Below are positions 1 through 6,999 of a DNA stretch of 37,150 nucleotides, in pieces. The stretch covers positions 1-37,150 of the forward strand of contig JAZRZJ010000017.1 in the NCBI GenBank assembly GCA_045601285.1, written 5' to 3'. Made by a program: the position numbers and the translations under genes. Numbering within the stretch: the stretch's first letter is position 1; the number at the start of each line of letters is the position of its first letter. Source of the DNA: F23-B02 sp045601285. GTDB lineage: Bacteria; Bacillota; Clostridia; Oscillospirales; Oscillospiraceae. The notes beneath the pieces are model-generated. The model saw only the letters and a program-made list of their open reading frames with translations, was not told where the DNA came from and did not search any database.

Positions 1-1091
1 CCCTCTTCGGTGCTGCGAAGCGCCTTCAGCGCGTTTTCAAGGGCATCGGGAGTGTGGGCATAATCAACGAGTATGGTGTAGCTTCCGTCGGTTGGAACCA
101 CCTCCATGCGTCCCTTTACGCCCTTTGCCGTGGAAAGAGCTTCTGCGCAGTCCTTCAGCGATAAGCCGAGCTTAAGTCCGCAGGCAATAACGCCCAACGC
201 ATTGTAAACGGAAAATCTGCCCGGGATCGCAAGCTTTACAGCTTCGCATTCGTCTCCCGCAACGGCATCAAAGCTGACTCCCGCAGCGGAAAGCACGATG
301 TTATTCGCATAAAGCGATGCGGTTTCATTCTCCGCGGAATAAGTAAACAGCTCACATTCCGCTCCCTCGCTGATGGCTTCAAACCAATCATCGTCCATAT
401 TCATACAGCCGAATTTGCAGACCTTGAACAGAAGCGACTTGGCCTTTGCGTATTCCTCCATGGTCTTGTGGAAATCAAGATGGTCCTGGGTGAGATTTGT
501 GAATGCGCCTACGGTGAAATCAATACCCGTCACGCGGTCAAGGTACAGAGAATGAGAGGACACCTCCATCACCACATGGGTGCAGCCTGCGTCAGCCATC
601 TCACGGAAAAGCTGCTGAAGCTCATAGCTTTCGGGAGTGGTGCGCTCGGTATGGATAAACTCGTCGCCTATCATATTTCCGTTGGTGCCCACAAGCCCCA
701 CCTTTGCTCCCAGCTTTTCCATCAGCATATGCTTGAGAAGTTAAGTCGTGGTAGTCTTGCCGTTTGTTCCGGTAATTCCGATTACGGTCATTTCACCCGC
801 AGGATCACCGAAGAAATCACGGCTGGCTATGGCAAGACCCAGTCTGCTGTCCTTAACAATTACATAAGGCGCCTCAATTTCGGGCGCGTTCTGACAGATC
901 ATTACAGCGGCGCCCTTTTCCGCTGCCATGGGGATAAATCTGTGTCCGTCGGATTCAAAGCCGACTATGGCAAAGAAGGCATCGCCCTTCTGCGTTTTTC
1001 TCGAGTCATAGCTGATCCCGCCTATTTCTGTTTCCAAATCGGCGTGTATTTCAAGTACCTCAAGGTTTTTCAGCAAATCCTTACGCTTCAT
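1..1091 (-). pseudogene. murE: murE, UDP-MurNAc-tripeptide synthetase, interrupted by in-frame TAA and cut by window edge
   Basis: MurE adds the third amino acid to UDP-MurNAc-L-Ala-D-Glu in the cytoplasm. The reading frame starts at 1091 (MKRKDLLKNLEVLEI) and shows the Mur-ligase N-terminal part (ISYDSRKTQKGDAFFAI), then the P-loop GTNGKTTTT. The next codon is TAA (741-743 on this strand). The same frame continues without shift as LLKHMLMEKLGAKVGLVGTN and on through ligase-like sequence (VVMEVSSHSLYLDR, TNLTQDHLDFH, VDYAHTPDALENAL) to base 1. Homologues usually have Tyr at the stop position, so a single substitution from TAT or TAC explains it. Downstream Met codons lack a ribosome site. The residues that set diaminopimelate versus lysine specificity lie beyond the left edge. 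It follows the PBP gene by 17 nt, as expected in the dcw operon. It is either a true nonsense allele or a sequence error; murE is normally essential, so error or strain mixture is plausible. Confidence 0.85.
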
Positions 1092-1108
1092 TATCTCATT
1101 CCTTTATT

Positions 1109-3436
1109 TCAGTATCTGCCCAGCAGCTCATCATTGCCGTCAATAAGTGTTACCTCAATTACAGTTCCGTATCTGACTCTGCTTCCGCTGCTGACGCTCT
1201 GGAAAGCAACAGTCTGGCGGTCGGACATACCCAGTGCGGAGTCGGTATGGATATAAAGCCCGCAGTCCTTCAGACGCTCCATGGCTTCGGAATAGCTCAT
1301 ATCCGAAATATCGGGCATTATTCTGAATTCCGCCGTTGGATCTGCGTCAGCATACGCAATAACGCAGCTTCCCTCCGCAATGACAGCACCCGCCAGCGGG
1401 AGCTGACTACCCACCGTGCCTCCGCTGCCCACAATTCGGCAGTCAAATCCGCTTTCGGTGAGCTTTTTCACCGCCTCATCGGTGCTCATGCCGGAGATAG
1501 CAGGTACCGCCCTGTCCGCAACGGCAAGCTCATCCTCGGTGAACTGGCGTTCAACTCCCATATACGGAAGAATGTCCGCAAACATTTTGCCCACAGTGGG
1601 CGCAGCCATCTGTCCGCCGCTTATGTATATTCCGGATTCATTGCTCGGAGAATCAAGAAGAACAAGCACGGCGATCTGCGGATCGTCGGCAGGAGCAAAG
1701 CCTATAAAAGAAACAATATATTCTTTCTGACCGGTTGATGCCTCAAGGCTTACCTTTTCCGACGTTCCGGTCTTACCGCCGATGCGATAACCCGCAACTG
1801 CGGCATTTTTGCCCGTACCGTCCTTCGTGTCGCCTACCACCTGCTCAAGTATGCCGCACACGGTTTTACTTGTGGCTTCACTTATCACACGGCGCACCGG
1901 CGTTGGATTTTTATTATACACCGTATTACCGCTGTCATCAAGCACACTTTGAACAATATACGGCTCCATAAGCGTTCCGCCGTTTACGCAGGCGCTCACC
2001 GCAGTTATCAGCTGAAGCGGTGTTATCGTAAAGGTCTGACCGAATGATGCCGCCGCAAGCGATGAAAGGTTTTCAGGGCTGCAGAAGGTGTCCCTGCTCC
2101 ACCATATACTTCCGCTTTCGCCGTCAAGGTCTATTCCGGTTTTTGCCGTAAGCTGTTCGGTGCTGTCTGACGTAAGGTTAAGGAAGCCGAAGGCATCGCA
2201 GTATTTATAAAACGTTTCTGCCCCGACCTTCATTCCTATGTTGACAAAAGCGACATTGCAGGAATGCTGAACTGCCTGCGTAAGAGTCTGGGAGCCGTGG
2301 CCCTCCGTTTTCCAGCATCTTACCGGTGACGTTCTGCCCTTTACGGCAACATTGCCGCCGCAGAAGTAAGTGTCCTCCAAATCAACAGCGCCTTCTTCAA
2401 GAGCCATTGAAAGCGTGATTATTTTAAAGGTTGAACCGGGCTCGTAGGTATCGGAAATCGTCTTATTGCGCCACTGAAGCTGCCGCGCATCGTTGAGAAG
2501 TATTTCCTTTTCCTCCTCAGTCGGTGCCGAGTCAATCAACGCTTTTGCTTCATCGCTGACATCAAGGAAGTTGTTCAGGTCATAGCCGCCTATTGATGCC
2601 ATTGCAATAATGCCGCCGGTGTTGACGTCCATCACAATCGCACCCGCGCCATTCTGAATATCATAATCCTCAACAGCCTGCGCCAGATTTTTCTCAACGT
2701 AATACTGTATTGTTGAGTCTACCGTAGTAACAATATTGCAGCCGCTTTGGGCGCCGTTATAGTCCTCATACTGCAGAAACAGCAGGTCTGTACCGTAGGC
2801 GTTTGTTGCGCGGCGGTAGGTTCCGTTCTGCCCTGCAAGATACGAGTTATATTTAAGCTCAATACCGTTAAGCCCGTAATTATCGGTGCCAACAAAGCCT
2901 ATCACATGGCAGGCAAGCGATGAATAGGGATAGTATCGCTTTGTATCGCTTTCAAGCCTTACGCCGTGAAGATTGTATTCTTTTTTAAGCTCCCTTATTT
3001 TATCTGCCACATCAGGCTCGATTTTACGGGCAACCGTCACATACCAGGAGCCGTTATTCTTTGTTTTTTCAAGGATTTCAGCACTGTCTATGCCGAGGAT
3101 TTCGGAAAGCTTTTCTGCAATAAGCTGCGGATCCTCATCATACATTGCAATTTCCGCAGGGCTCAGATACACGCTTTCCACATCGGCGCTCATTGCAAGC
3201 ACCTTCATGTTTCTGTCATAGATAATTCCGCGCATGGCGGAGGAGCTTGTTTCACGAAGCTGCTGGCTTATAGCAAGCTCCTCATACATTTCATGGTCTG
3301 TTATCTGGAGCCTATACAGGCGCGCAGCAAGAGCTATAAACGCAAGTATGCCGCACACAAGCATCAAAAACAGTGTGCGGCGAAGTATGGTTCTGCTTGG
3401 ATTACGGTCAGCCTTGGAATTGGGGTTTGTTTTCAT
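1109..3436 (-). CDS. Class B penicillin-binding protein with PASTA domains (FtsI/SpoVD type)
   Basis: This is a membrane-anchored transpeptidase that cross-links peptidoglycan at the septum (FtsI) or in the spore cortex (SpoVD). I start it at 3436 (MKTNPNSK), where AGAGGAG sits 6 nt upstream; a longer frame to 3487 overlaps ftsL and has no ribosome site. The 775-residue product has one N-terminal membrane segment (about 23-40, LFLMLVCGILAFIALAARL) and a PBP dimerisation region. The transpeptidase motifs are STFK (about 335-338), SCN (392-394) and KTGTS (555-559). Two PASTA-like repeats follow in the last ~130 residues (AVPAISGMSTDEAVKKL and MPDISDMSYSEAMERL). PASTA repeats bind muropeptides or the active-site region in this family. 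It lies between ftsL and murE. SpoVD-like PBPs carry a C-terminal PASTA domain, but sequence alone does not separate a division role from a spore role. Confidence 0.93.
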   Translation of the reverse strand: MKTNPNSKADRNPSRTILRRTLFLMLVCGILAFIALAARLYRLQITDHEMYEELAISQQLRETSSSAMRGIIYDRNMKVLAMSADVESVYLSPAEIAMYDEDPQLIAEKLSEILGIDSAEILEKTKNNGSWYVTVARKIEPDVADKIRELKKEYNLHGVRLESDTKRYYPYSSLACHVIGFVGTDNYGLNGIELKYNSYLAGQNGTYRRATNAYGTDLLFLQYEDYNGAQSGCNIVTTVDSTIQYYVEKNLAQAVEDYDIQNGAGAIVMDVNTGGIIAMASIGGYDLNNFLDVSDEAKALIDSAPTEEEKEILLNDARQLQWRNKTISDTYEPGSTFKIITLSMALEEGAVDLEDTYFCGGNVAVKGRTSPVRCWKTEGHGSQTLTQAVQHSCNVAFVNIGMKVGAETFYKYCDAFGFLNLTSDSTEQLTAKTGIDLDGESGSIWWSRDTFCSPENLSSLAAASFGQTFTITPLQLITAVSACVNGGTLMEPYIVQSVLDDSGNTVYNKNPTPVRRVISEATSKTVCGILEQVVGDTKDGTGKNAAVAGYRIGGKTGTSEKVSLEASTGQKEYIVSFIGFAPADDPQIAVLVLLDSPSNESGIYISGGQMAAPTVGKMFADILPYMGVERQFTEDELAVADRAVPAISGMSTDEAVKKLTESGFDCRIVGSGGTVGSQLPLAGAVIAEGSCVIAYADADPTAEFRIMPDISDMSYSEAMERLKDCGLYIHTDSALGMSDRQTVAFQSVSSGSRVRYGTVIEVTLIDGNDELLGRY

Positions 3437-3473
3437 GGCAGCTCCTCTGGAAAATAAGTATACTGGAATATAC

Positions 3474-3875
3474 TTATTTTTCATCACCGAAAATATTCCA
3501 TAATGAGCTTATCCGATTGTCTGTAATATCGCTTTTATCCCCGTTCTCAAGGATTATTGCTTTATCCTCTGTTGCAACATCTATTTTTACAGTCTTTTCA
3601 TCATCTGCGGGAAGCATACCGAGCTCATTTCTCGCGATGCTCTCAATTTCATCAAGACTGTAGGCTGAGTCAATTTCAATTTTCAGACGAACGTTTTCGT
3701 CCTCTGTTTCAGTCAGCCTCGTACCGAGCTCAACGTTTATGTCGTTCTGCTCCGCAAGCTTTATCCGCATAACAAGCCCCGCAACAATCAACACTGCGGC
3801 AAGCAGAACCGTCAATACAGCGGAAACTGCTCCGGCTTTGGATCTTTCGTGCTTATGTCTGCTGACTGAAGGCAT
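3474..3875 (-). CDS. ftsL: FtsL-like septum formation protein
   Basis: This is a small bitopic division protein. The 133-residue product has a basic N-terminus (HKHERSKAG), one membrane helix (AVSAVLTVLLAAVLIVAGLV), then a coiled-coil stretch (LAEQNDINVELGTRLTETE) and a DivIC/FtsL-like IESIARNELGM motif. FtsL normally joins FtsB/DivIC and helps activate the septal synthase. I start at the ATG at 3875, 4 nt after the rsmH stop, with GAGAAAG about 10 nt upstream. A TTG seven codons earlier (3896) is in frame but overlaps rsmH. Sequence identity in this family is always low, so the assignment rests on topology, length, the ELGM motif and the position between rsmH and the PBP gene. Confidence 0.85.
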   Translation of the reverse strand: MPSVSRHKHERSKAGAVSAVLTVLLAAVLIVAGLVMRIKLAEQNDINVELGTRLTETEDENVRLKIEIDSAYSLDEIESIARNELGMLPADDEKTVKIDVATEDKAIILENGDKSDITDNRISSLWNIFGDEK

Positions 3876-3879
3876 ATTC

Positions 3880-4815
3880 TTACACTTTCTCGGCAACGCG
3901 GAGCTTTGCGCTCCTTGACCGCGGATTTTCCTTCAGCTCTTCTTCTCCCGGAATTATGGGTTTTCTATGTACACTTTTCAGCGTCTGCACAAAGCCGCAG
4001 ACGCAAATCGGTGCTTCTCTTGGACACGTGCAGCCGTTTTCTCTTGCCGCTATTGATGTCTTAACTATTCTGTCCTCAAGTGAATGGAAGCTTATGACAC
4101 AGAGCCTTCCGCCCTTATTGAGCTTATCAGGTGCGGTTTTCATCATTTGCTCAACCGCGCCCAGCTCGTCATTGACCGCAATTCTTATGGCCTGAAAGCT
4201 CCTTTTTGCCGGATGCTGTTTTTCACGCAGAGCCGCAGCAGGCATTGCGGATTTAATAATTTCAACAAGCTCAAGGGTGGTTTCTATGGGCTTTTCGCTG
4301 CGGCGTTCAACAATTCTCCCTGCAATTCGTCTTGCAAAGCGTTCTTCGCCGTAATCGCGGAGAATGCGCACAAGCTCCTCCTCAGCCCATTCATTGACAA
4401 CATTCCATGCCGTCAGCGCACTTGTGTTGTCCATGCGCATATCCAGCGGTGCGTCATTCATATATGAAAAGCCGCGTTCGCTTTCGTCAAGCTGGGGCGA
4501 GGAAACGCCGAGGTCAAACAGCATTCCGTCAACGCCCTCAATTCCGAGGTCATCAAGCACGGCGGCAACATCAGAAAAATTACTGTGAACAAGCGTCAGC
4601 TTATGGGAATATTCCTTCAGACGCTCCCCTGCTCTTGCGATTGCGCTTTCGTCGCGGTCAATTCCGATAAGTCTTCCCGTAGTCAGTCGCTTGAGAATCT
4701 GCTCAGAGTGGCCGCCCATTCCGAGAGTGCCGTCAACATATATTCCGTTGGGCTTGATATTAAGATTTTCAATGCACTCCTCAAGAAGTACGGAAATGTG
4801 CTTGGGATTGCTCAT
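3880..4815 (-). CDS. rsmH: 16S rRNA (cytosine1402-N4)-methyltransferase RsmH (MraW)
   Basis: RsmH methylates N4 of C1402 in the decoding centre of 16S rRNA using S-adenosylmethionine. The start is the ATG at 4815 (MSNPKHISVLLEECIENL), one base after the mraZ stop; upstream in-frame codons run through mraZ in another frame and are not coding. The 311-residue product matches the usual ~310. It shows the SAM motif VDGTLGMGGHSEQIL, then LIGIDRD, DGMLFDLGVSSPQLD, RGFSY, the LRDYGEERFA region, KRSFQAIRIAVN and VISFHSLEDRIVK, all hallmarks of the family. It is the second gene of the dcw operon. Confidence 0.97.
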   Translation of the reverse strand: MSNPKHISVLLEECIENLNIKPNGIYVDGTLGMGGHSEQILKRLTTGRLIGIDRDESAIARAGERLKEYSHKLTLVHSNFSDVAAVLDDLGIEGVDGMLFDLGVSSPQLDESERGFSYMNDAPLDMRMDNTSALTAWNVVNEWAEEELVRILRDYGEERFARRIAGRIVERRSEKPIETTLELVEIIKSAMPAAALREKQHPAKRSFQAIRIAVNDELGAVEQMMKTAPDKLNKGGRLCVISFHSLEDRIVKTSIAARENGCTCPREAPICVCGFVQTLKSVHRKPIIPGEEELKENPRSRSAKLRVAEKV

Positions 4816-4816
4816 A

Positions 4817-5233
4817 TCAAAACTCCAGTTCTTCCATAACTGCCGCAATGTTTTCAGGTGTGATTTCCACCTTGTGTATTTCTGCCCAGCGCTGCTCGTC
4901 CCACAGCTCCGCATGGTTGTTGCAGCCGACAACGGTAACGTTTTTTATAAGACCGGCATACTCGCGGAGATGAGCGGGAACAATAATACGCCCCTGACCG
5001 TCAAGCTCACACTTTGCGGCATAGGCAAACAGCGGTCTCATCCTTCGCTGCTTCATATAGCTCATGGCATCGACCTTGTCCGAAAAGCTTTTCCAGCTTT
5101 CAGCACTGTAAGCGGAAAGGCATTTATCCATTGACAGAGTGAGATAAAACACCTCACCAAGCTCGTCACGCAGCTTGGCAGGAATAAAAAGTCTTCCCTT
5201 TGAATCCAATGAATGCTGATATTCGCCTGTCAC
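4817..5233 (-). CDS. mraZ: Transcriptional regulator MraZ
   Basis: MraZ is a ring-forming DNA-binding protein of the SpoVT/AbrB fold that regulates its own dcw operon. The 138-residue product has two AbrB-like halves, each with the family signature: HSLDSKGRLFIPAKLRDELG near the N-terminus and CELDGQGRIIVPAHLREYAG around residues 75-95. The start codon is GTG at 5233 with GGAGGTG about 7 nt upstream. It is the first gene after a sigma-A promoter, and candidate binding boxes lie between the promoter and the gene, which fits autoregulation. Confidence 0.96.
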   Translation of the reverse strand: MTGEYQHSLDSKGRLFIPAKLRDELGEVFYLTLSMDKCLSAYSAESWKSFSDKVDAMSYMKQRRMRPLFAYAAKCELDGQGRIIVPAHLREYAGLIKNVTVVGCNNHAELWDEQRWAEIHKVEITPENIAAVMEELEF

Positions 5234-5263
5234 GGTGCTTCACCTCCAAAATTCTGCATATTT

Positions 5264-5290
5264 GTGGTATTTTCCACCACAATTCACCAC
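5264..5290 (-). promoter_or_regulatory. Candidate MraZ boxes upstream of mraZ
   Basis: On the minus strand two GTGGTG direct repeats (5285-5290 and 5275-5280) are spaced by exactly 10 bp. An inverted half site (ATACCAC, 5264-5270) follows. MraZ operators in other bacteria are short GTG- or TGGG-containing direct repeats with a period near 10 bp in the same place, just downstream of the promoter. The repeats are seen; the binding role is inferred. Confidence 0.65.
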
Positions 5291-5299
5291 AGCATTTTA

Positions 5300-5328
5300 A
5301 TTATAGTAAGAACATTTAGAAAATGCAA
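5300..5328 (-). promoter_or_regulatory. Sigma-A promoter of the mraZ/dcw operon
   Basis: Minus-strand -10 TATAAT (5300-5305, perfect consensus) and -35 TTGCAT (5323-5328) are separated by 17 bp. It lies about 65 nt upstream of the mraZ GTG and just downstream of the terminator of the preceding operon. Confidence 0.75.
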
Positions 5329-5340
5329 GCATTTTTTGAC

Positions 5341-5379
5341 ATATACATAAAATAAAAGAGCCTCTTACGAGGCTCTTTT
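5341..5379 (-). terminator. Intrinsic terminator after the DivIVA-like gene
   Basis: A perfect 11-bp stem, AAAAGAGCCTC (5354-5364) and GAGGCTCTTTT (5369-5379), has a 4-base loop. On the minus strand it is followed by a T-rich run (TTTTATTTTATG). It separates the uvrC-coaD operon from mraZ. Confidence 0.88.
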
Positions 5380-5409
5380 CAATATATCAATATAAATTTT
5401 ATTCCGCGT

Positions 5410-5967
5410 TTATTCCGCGCTATCAACTGCGGGTTCTTCGGCAAGGACTTCGGCGGGAATTTCCTGCTTTGGCTCCTCAACGGGTGTTGCGGGGGTACCT
5501 GCAAGGCTTCTGAAGCTTACTCTTGACTGATTTACTGCCTTAAGCGCTTCGGCAACGGTTTCTTCTGTGCGGCGGAGAATGTCATCAACATACTCGCTTG
5601 CAACTCTGCGGAGCTCCTTGGATTTGTACTCGGCATTTGCAACCATTTCTGCGCTCTGGGCCTTTGCAGCTCTTACGATTTCCTGCTTTTCAAGCATTGA
5701 ACGGGCGCTGTCCTCCGCATTTTTGCGGATCGACTCAGCCTCACGCTTTGCGTTGCCGATAAACTCGTCACGCGCGGAAACAAGGCGCTTTGCCTCTGCA
5801 AGCTCAACGGGAAGCGCTGCCTTAATGTCATTAAGCGTGTTCAGCATTACTTCACGTTCAACAATGCACTTATCGTTGCCCAGGGGAACGCCCCAGGCTT
5901 CTGAAACACTGGTGTAAAGGGCTTCAATCATATCCATTACTGCGGTAAGACTCTTTGCTTCGCTCAT
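5410..5967 (-). CDS. DivIVA-like coiled-coil protein, function unknown
   Basis: The start is the ATG at 5967 (MSEAKSLTAVMDMIEALY), one base after the coaD stop, with GGAGG 8 nt upstream inside the coaD end. The product is 185 residues. A short N-terminal region with WGVPLGNDKCIVEREVMLN is followed by a long Ala/Glu/Lys/Arg-rich helix (about 45-150), and then an acidic Pro/Glu tail (VEEPKQEIPAEVLAEEP). No membrane segment is present. Length, predicted coiled coil and short N-terminal module recall DivIVA/SepIVA-type polar or septal scaffold proteins, and the gene lies between coaD and the dcw operon. The function is not established from the sequence; a generic coiled-coil or ATP-synthase-b-like helix could look the same. 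Confidence 0.75.
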   Translation of the reverse strand: MSEAKSLTAVMDMIEALYTSVSEAWGVPLGNDKCIVEREVMLNTLNDIKAALPVELAEAKRLVSARDEFIGNAKREAESIRKNAEDSARSMLEKQEIVRAAKAQSAEMVANAEYKSKELRRVASEYVDDILRRTEETVAEALKAVNQSRVSFRSLAGTPATPVEEPKQEIPAEVLAEEPAVDSAE

Positions 5968-5968
5968 A

Positions 5969-6460
5969 TTAACGCCTCCATGATTGAGCTTTATGCTCAA
6001 TTTCTTCTATTATTTCGCAGGGGACAAAACCGGTGAGGTCTGCGCCGTATCTCGCCATTTCGCGAACAACGGACGAGCTGAGGAATGTGTATTTTTCGCT
6101 TGAAGTCAGGAACATCGTTTCCAGCTCCGGATTAATCTTCTTATTAATCAGGTTCATCTGGAACTCATATTCAAAGTCAGATGCTGCTCTCAGGCCCTTG
6201 ACGATTACAGCACCCTCATGCTTCCTTGCATATTCGGCAAGCAGACCGTCTGCGGTGTCAACCTCAACATTCGGGAACCGCTCCACAACCTTGCGCACCA
6301 TTTCAACTCTTTCGTCAATGCTGAACATAGGTGTGGTTTTTGACGAGTTGAGCATTATAAGCACCACAACTTTGTCAAAAATCTGTGCCGTACGTCTGAT
6401 AATATTCAGATGACCCAGAGTTATGGGGTCGAAGCTGCCCGGGCAGATTGCAATTCTCAT
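5969..6460 (-). CDS. coaD: Pantetheine-phosphate adenylyltransferase CoaD
   Basis: CoaD transfers AMP from ATP to 4'-phosphopantetheine, the penultimate step of coenzyme A synthesis. The 163-residue product has the nucleotidyltransferase signature at its start (CPGSFDPITLGH, with the T/HxGH motif). It also has VIVKGLRAASDFEYE, the FQMNLINKKINPELET substrate region, and TFLSSSVVREMARYG near the C-terminus (ISSS/VRE ATP motif). The length is typical. The start overlaps rsmD by 4 nt, and rsmD-coaD is a widespread gene pair. Confidence 0.97.
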   Translation of the reverse strand: MRIAICPGSFDPITLGHLNIIRRTAQIFDKVVVLIMLNSSKTTPMFSIDERVEMVRKVVERFPNVEVDTADGLLAEYARKHEGAVIVKGLRAASDFEYEFQMNLINKKINPELETMFLTSSEKYTFLSSSVVREMARYGADLTGFVPCEIIEEIEHKAQSWRR

Positions 6461-6999
6461 GCGTCGGTCTCCCTGCTGTATGTCGTAAGCTTAACCTTGC
6501 CGTAATTGTACTCTCTGTTCTTTTTATACGGAGCTTTCATTTCCGGCATGGACTTTTCACGGCCTGATTCACAGATTATTATACCACCTTCCGACAAGAT
6601 GTCAACGGAATTGATAATATCAAGTGCTTTATCAAGCAGTTGTGTAGCATAAGGCGGGTCAAGAATTATCAGGTCATATTTCCCGCCGCGGCTTAAAAAC
6701 GCGATCGATTCGTCAGTTACAACTCTCGCCTCAAAGCCGCAGGTCTTTAGGTTGGCTTTTACAAGCGCAATCGCTTCCCTGCTCTGATCCACAAAGGTAA
6801 CAGACTTCGCACCTCGGCTCAGACATTCGATGCCGAGCTGACCCGTTCCTGCAAAAAGGTCAAGAACTCTGCGTCCCTCAATGTCAAACTGAATGATGTT
6901 GAAAATTGATTCCTTAACATTGTCGGTTGTGGGCCTTATATCATAATTTGCAGGCTCTTTTAATTTTCTGCCTCTGGCTGTTCCGGTAATAACTCTCAT
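6457..6999 (-). CDS. rsmD: 16S rRNA (guanine966-N2)-methyltransferase RsmD
   Basis: RsmD methylates N2 of G966 in 16S rRNA. The 180-residue protein opens with MRVITGTARGRKLKEP and RPTTDNVKESIFNII. It contains the SAM-binding motif LDLFAGTGQLGIECLSRGA (about residues 46-64) and the catalytic DPPY (about 118-121), both diagnostic. It overlaps uvrC and coaD by 4 nt at either side, so translation is probably coupled. Other RsmD-like N6-adenine methylases share DPPY, but the N-terminal block and the coaD neighbour fix the assignment. Confidence 0.96.
   Translation of the reverse strand: MRVITGTARGRKLKEPANYDIRPTTDNVKESIFNIIQFDIEGRRVLDLFAGTGQLGIECLSRGAKSVTFVDQSREAIALVKANLKTCGFEARVVTDESIAFLSRGGKYDLIILDPPYATQLLDKALDIINSVDILSEGGIIICESGREKSMPEMKAPYKKNREYNYGKVKLTTYSRETDA

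Noticed and set aside
741..743. TAA in murE as evidence for stop-codon reassignment
   Set aside because: Other genes here end in TAA with correct downstream spacing, so a code change is not supported.
468..1256. Plus-strand open frame opposite murE and the PBP gene
   Set aside because: It overlaps two clear conserved genes on the other strand and encodes no recognisable domain.
4816..4932. N-terminal extension of rsmH
   Set aside because: It lies wholly within mraZ in another frame; the conserved RsmH N-terminus begins at the ATG at 4815.
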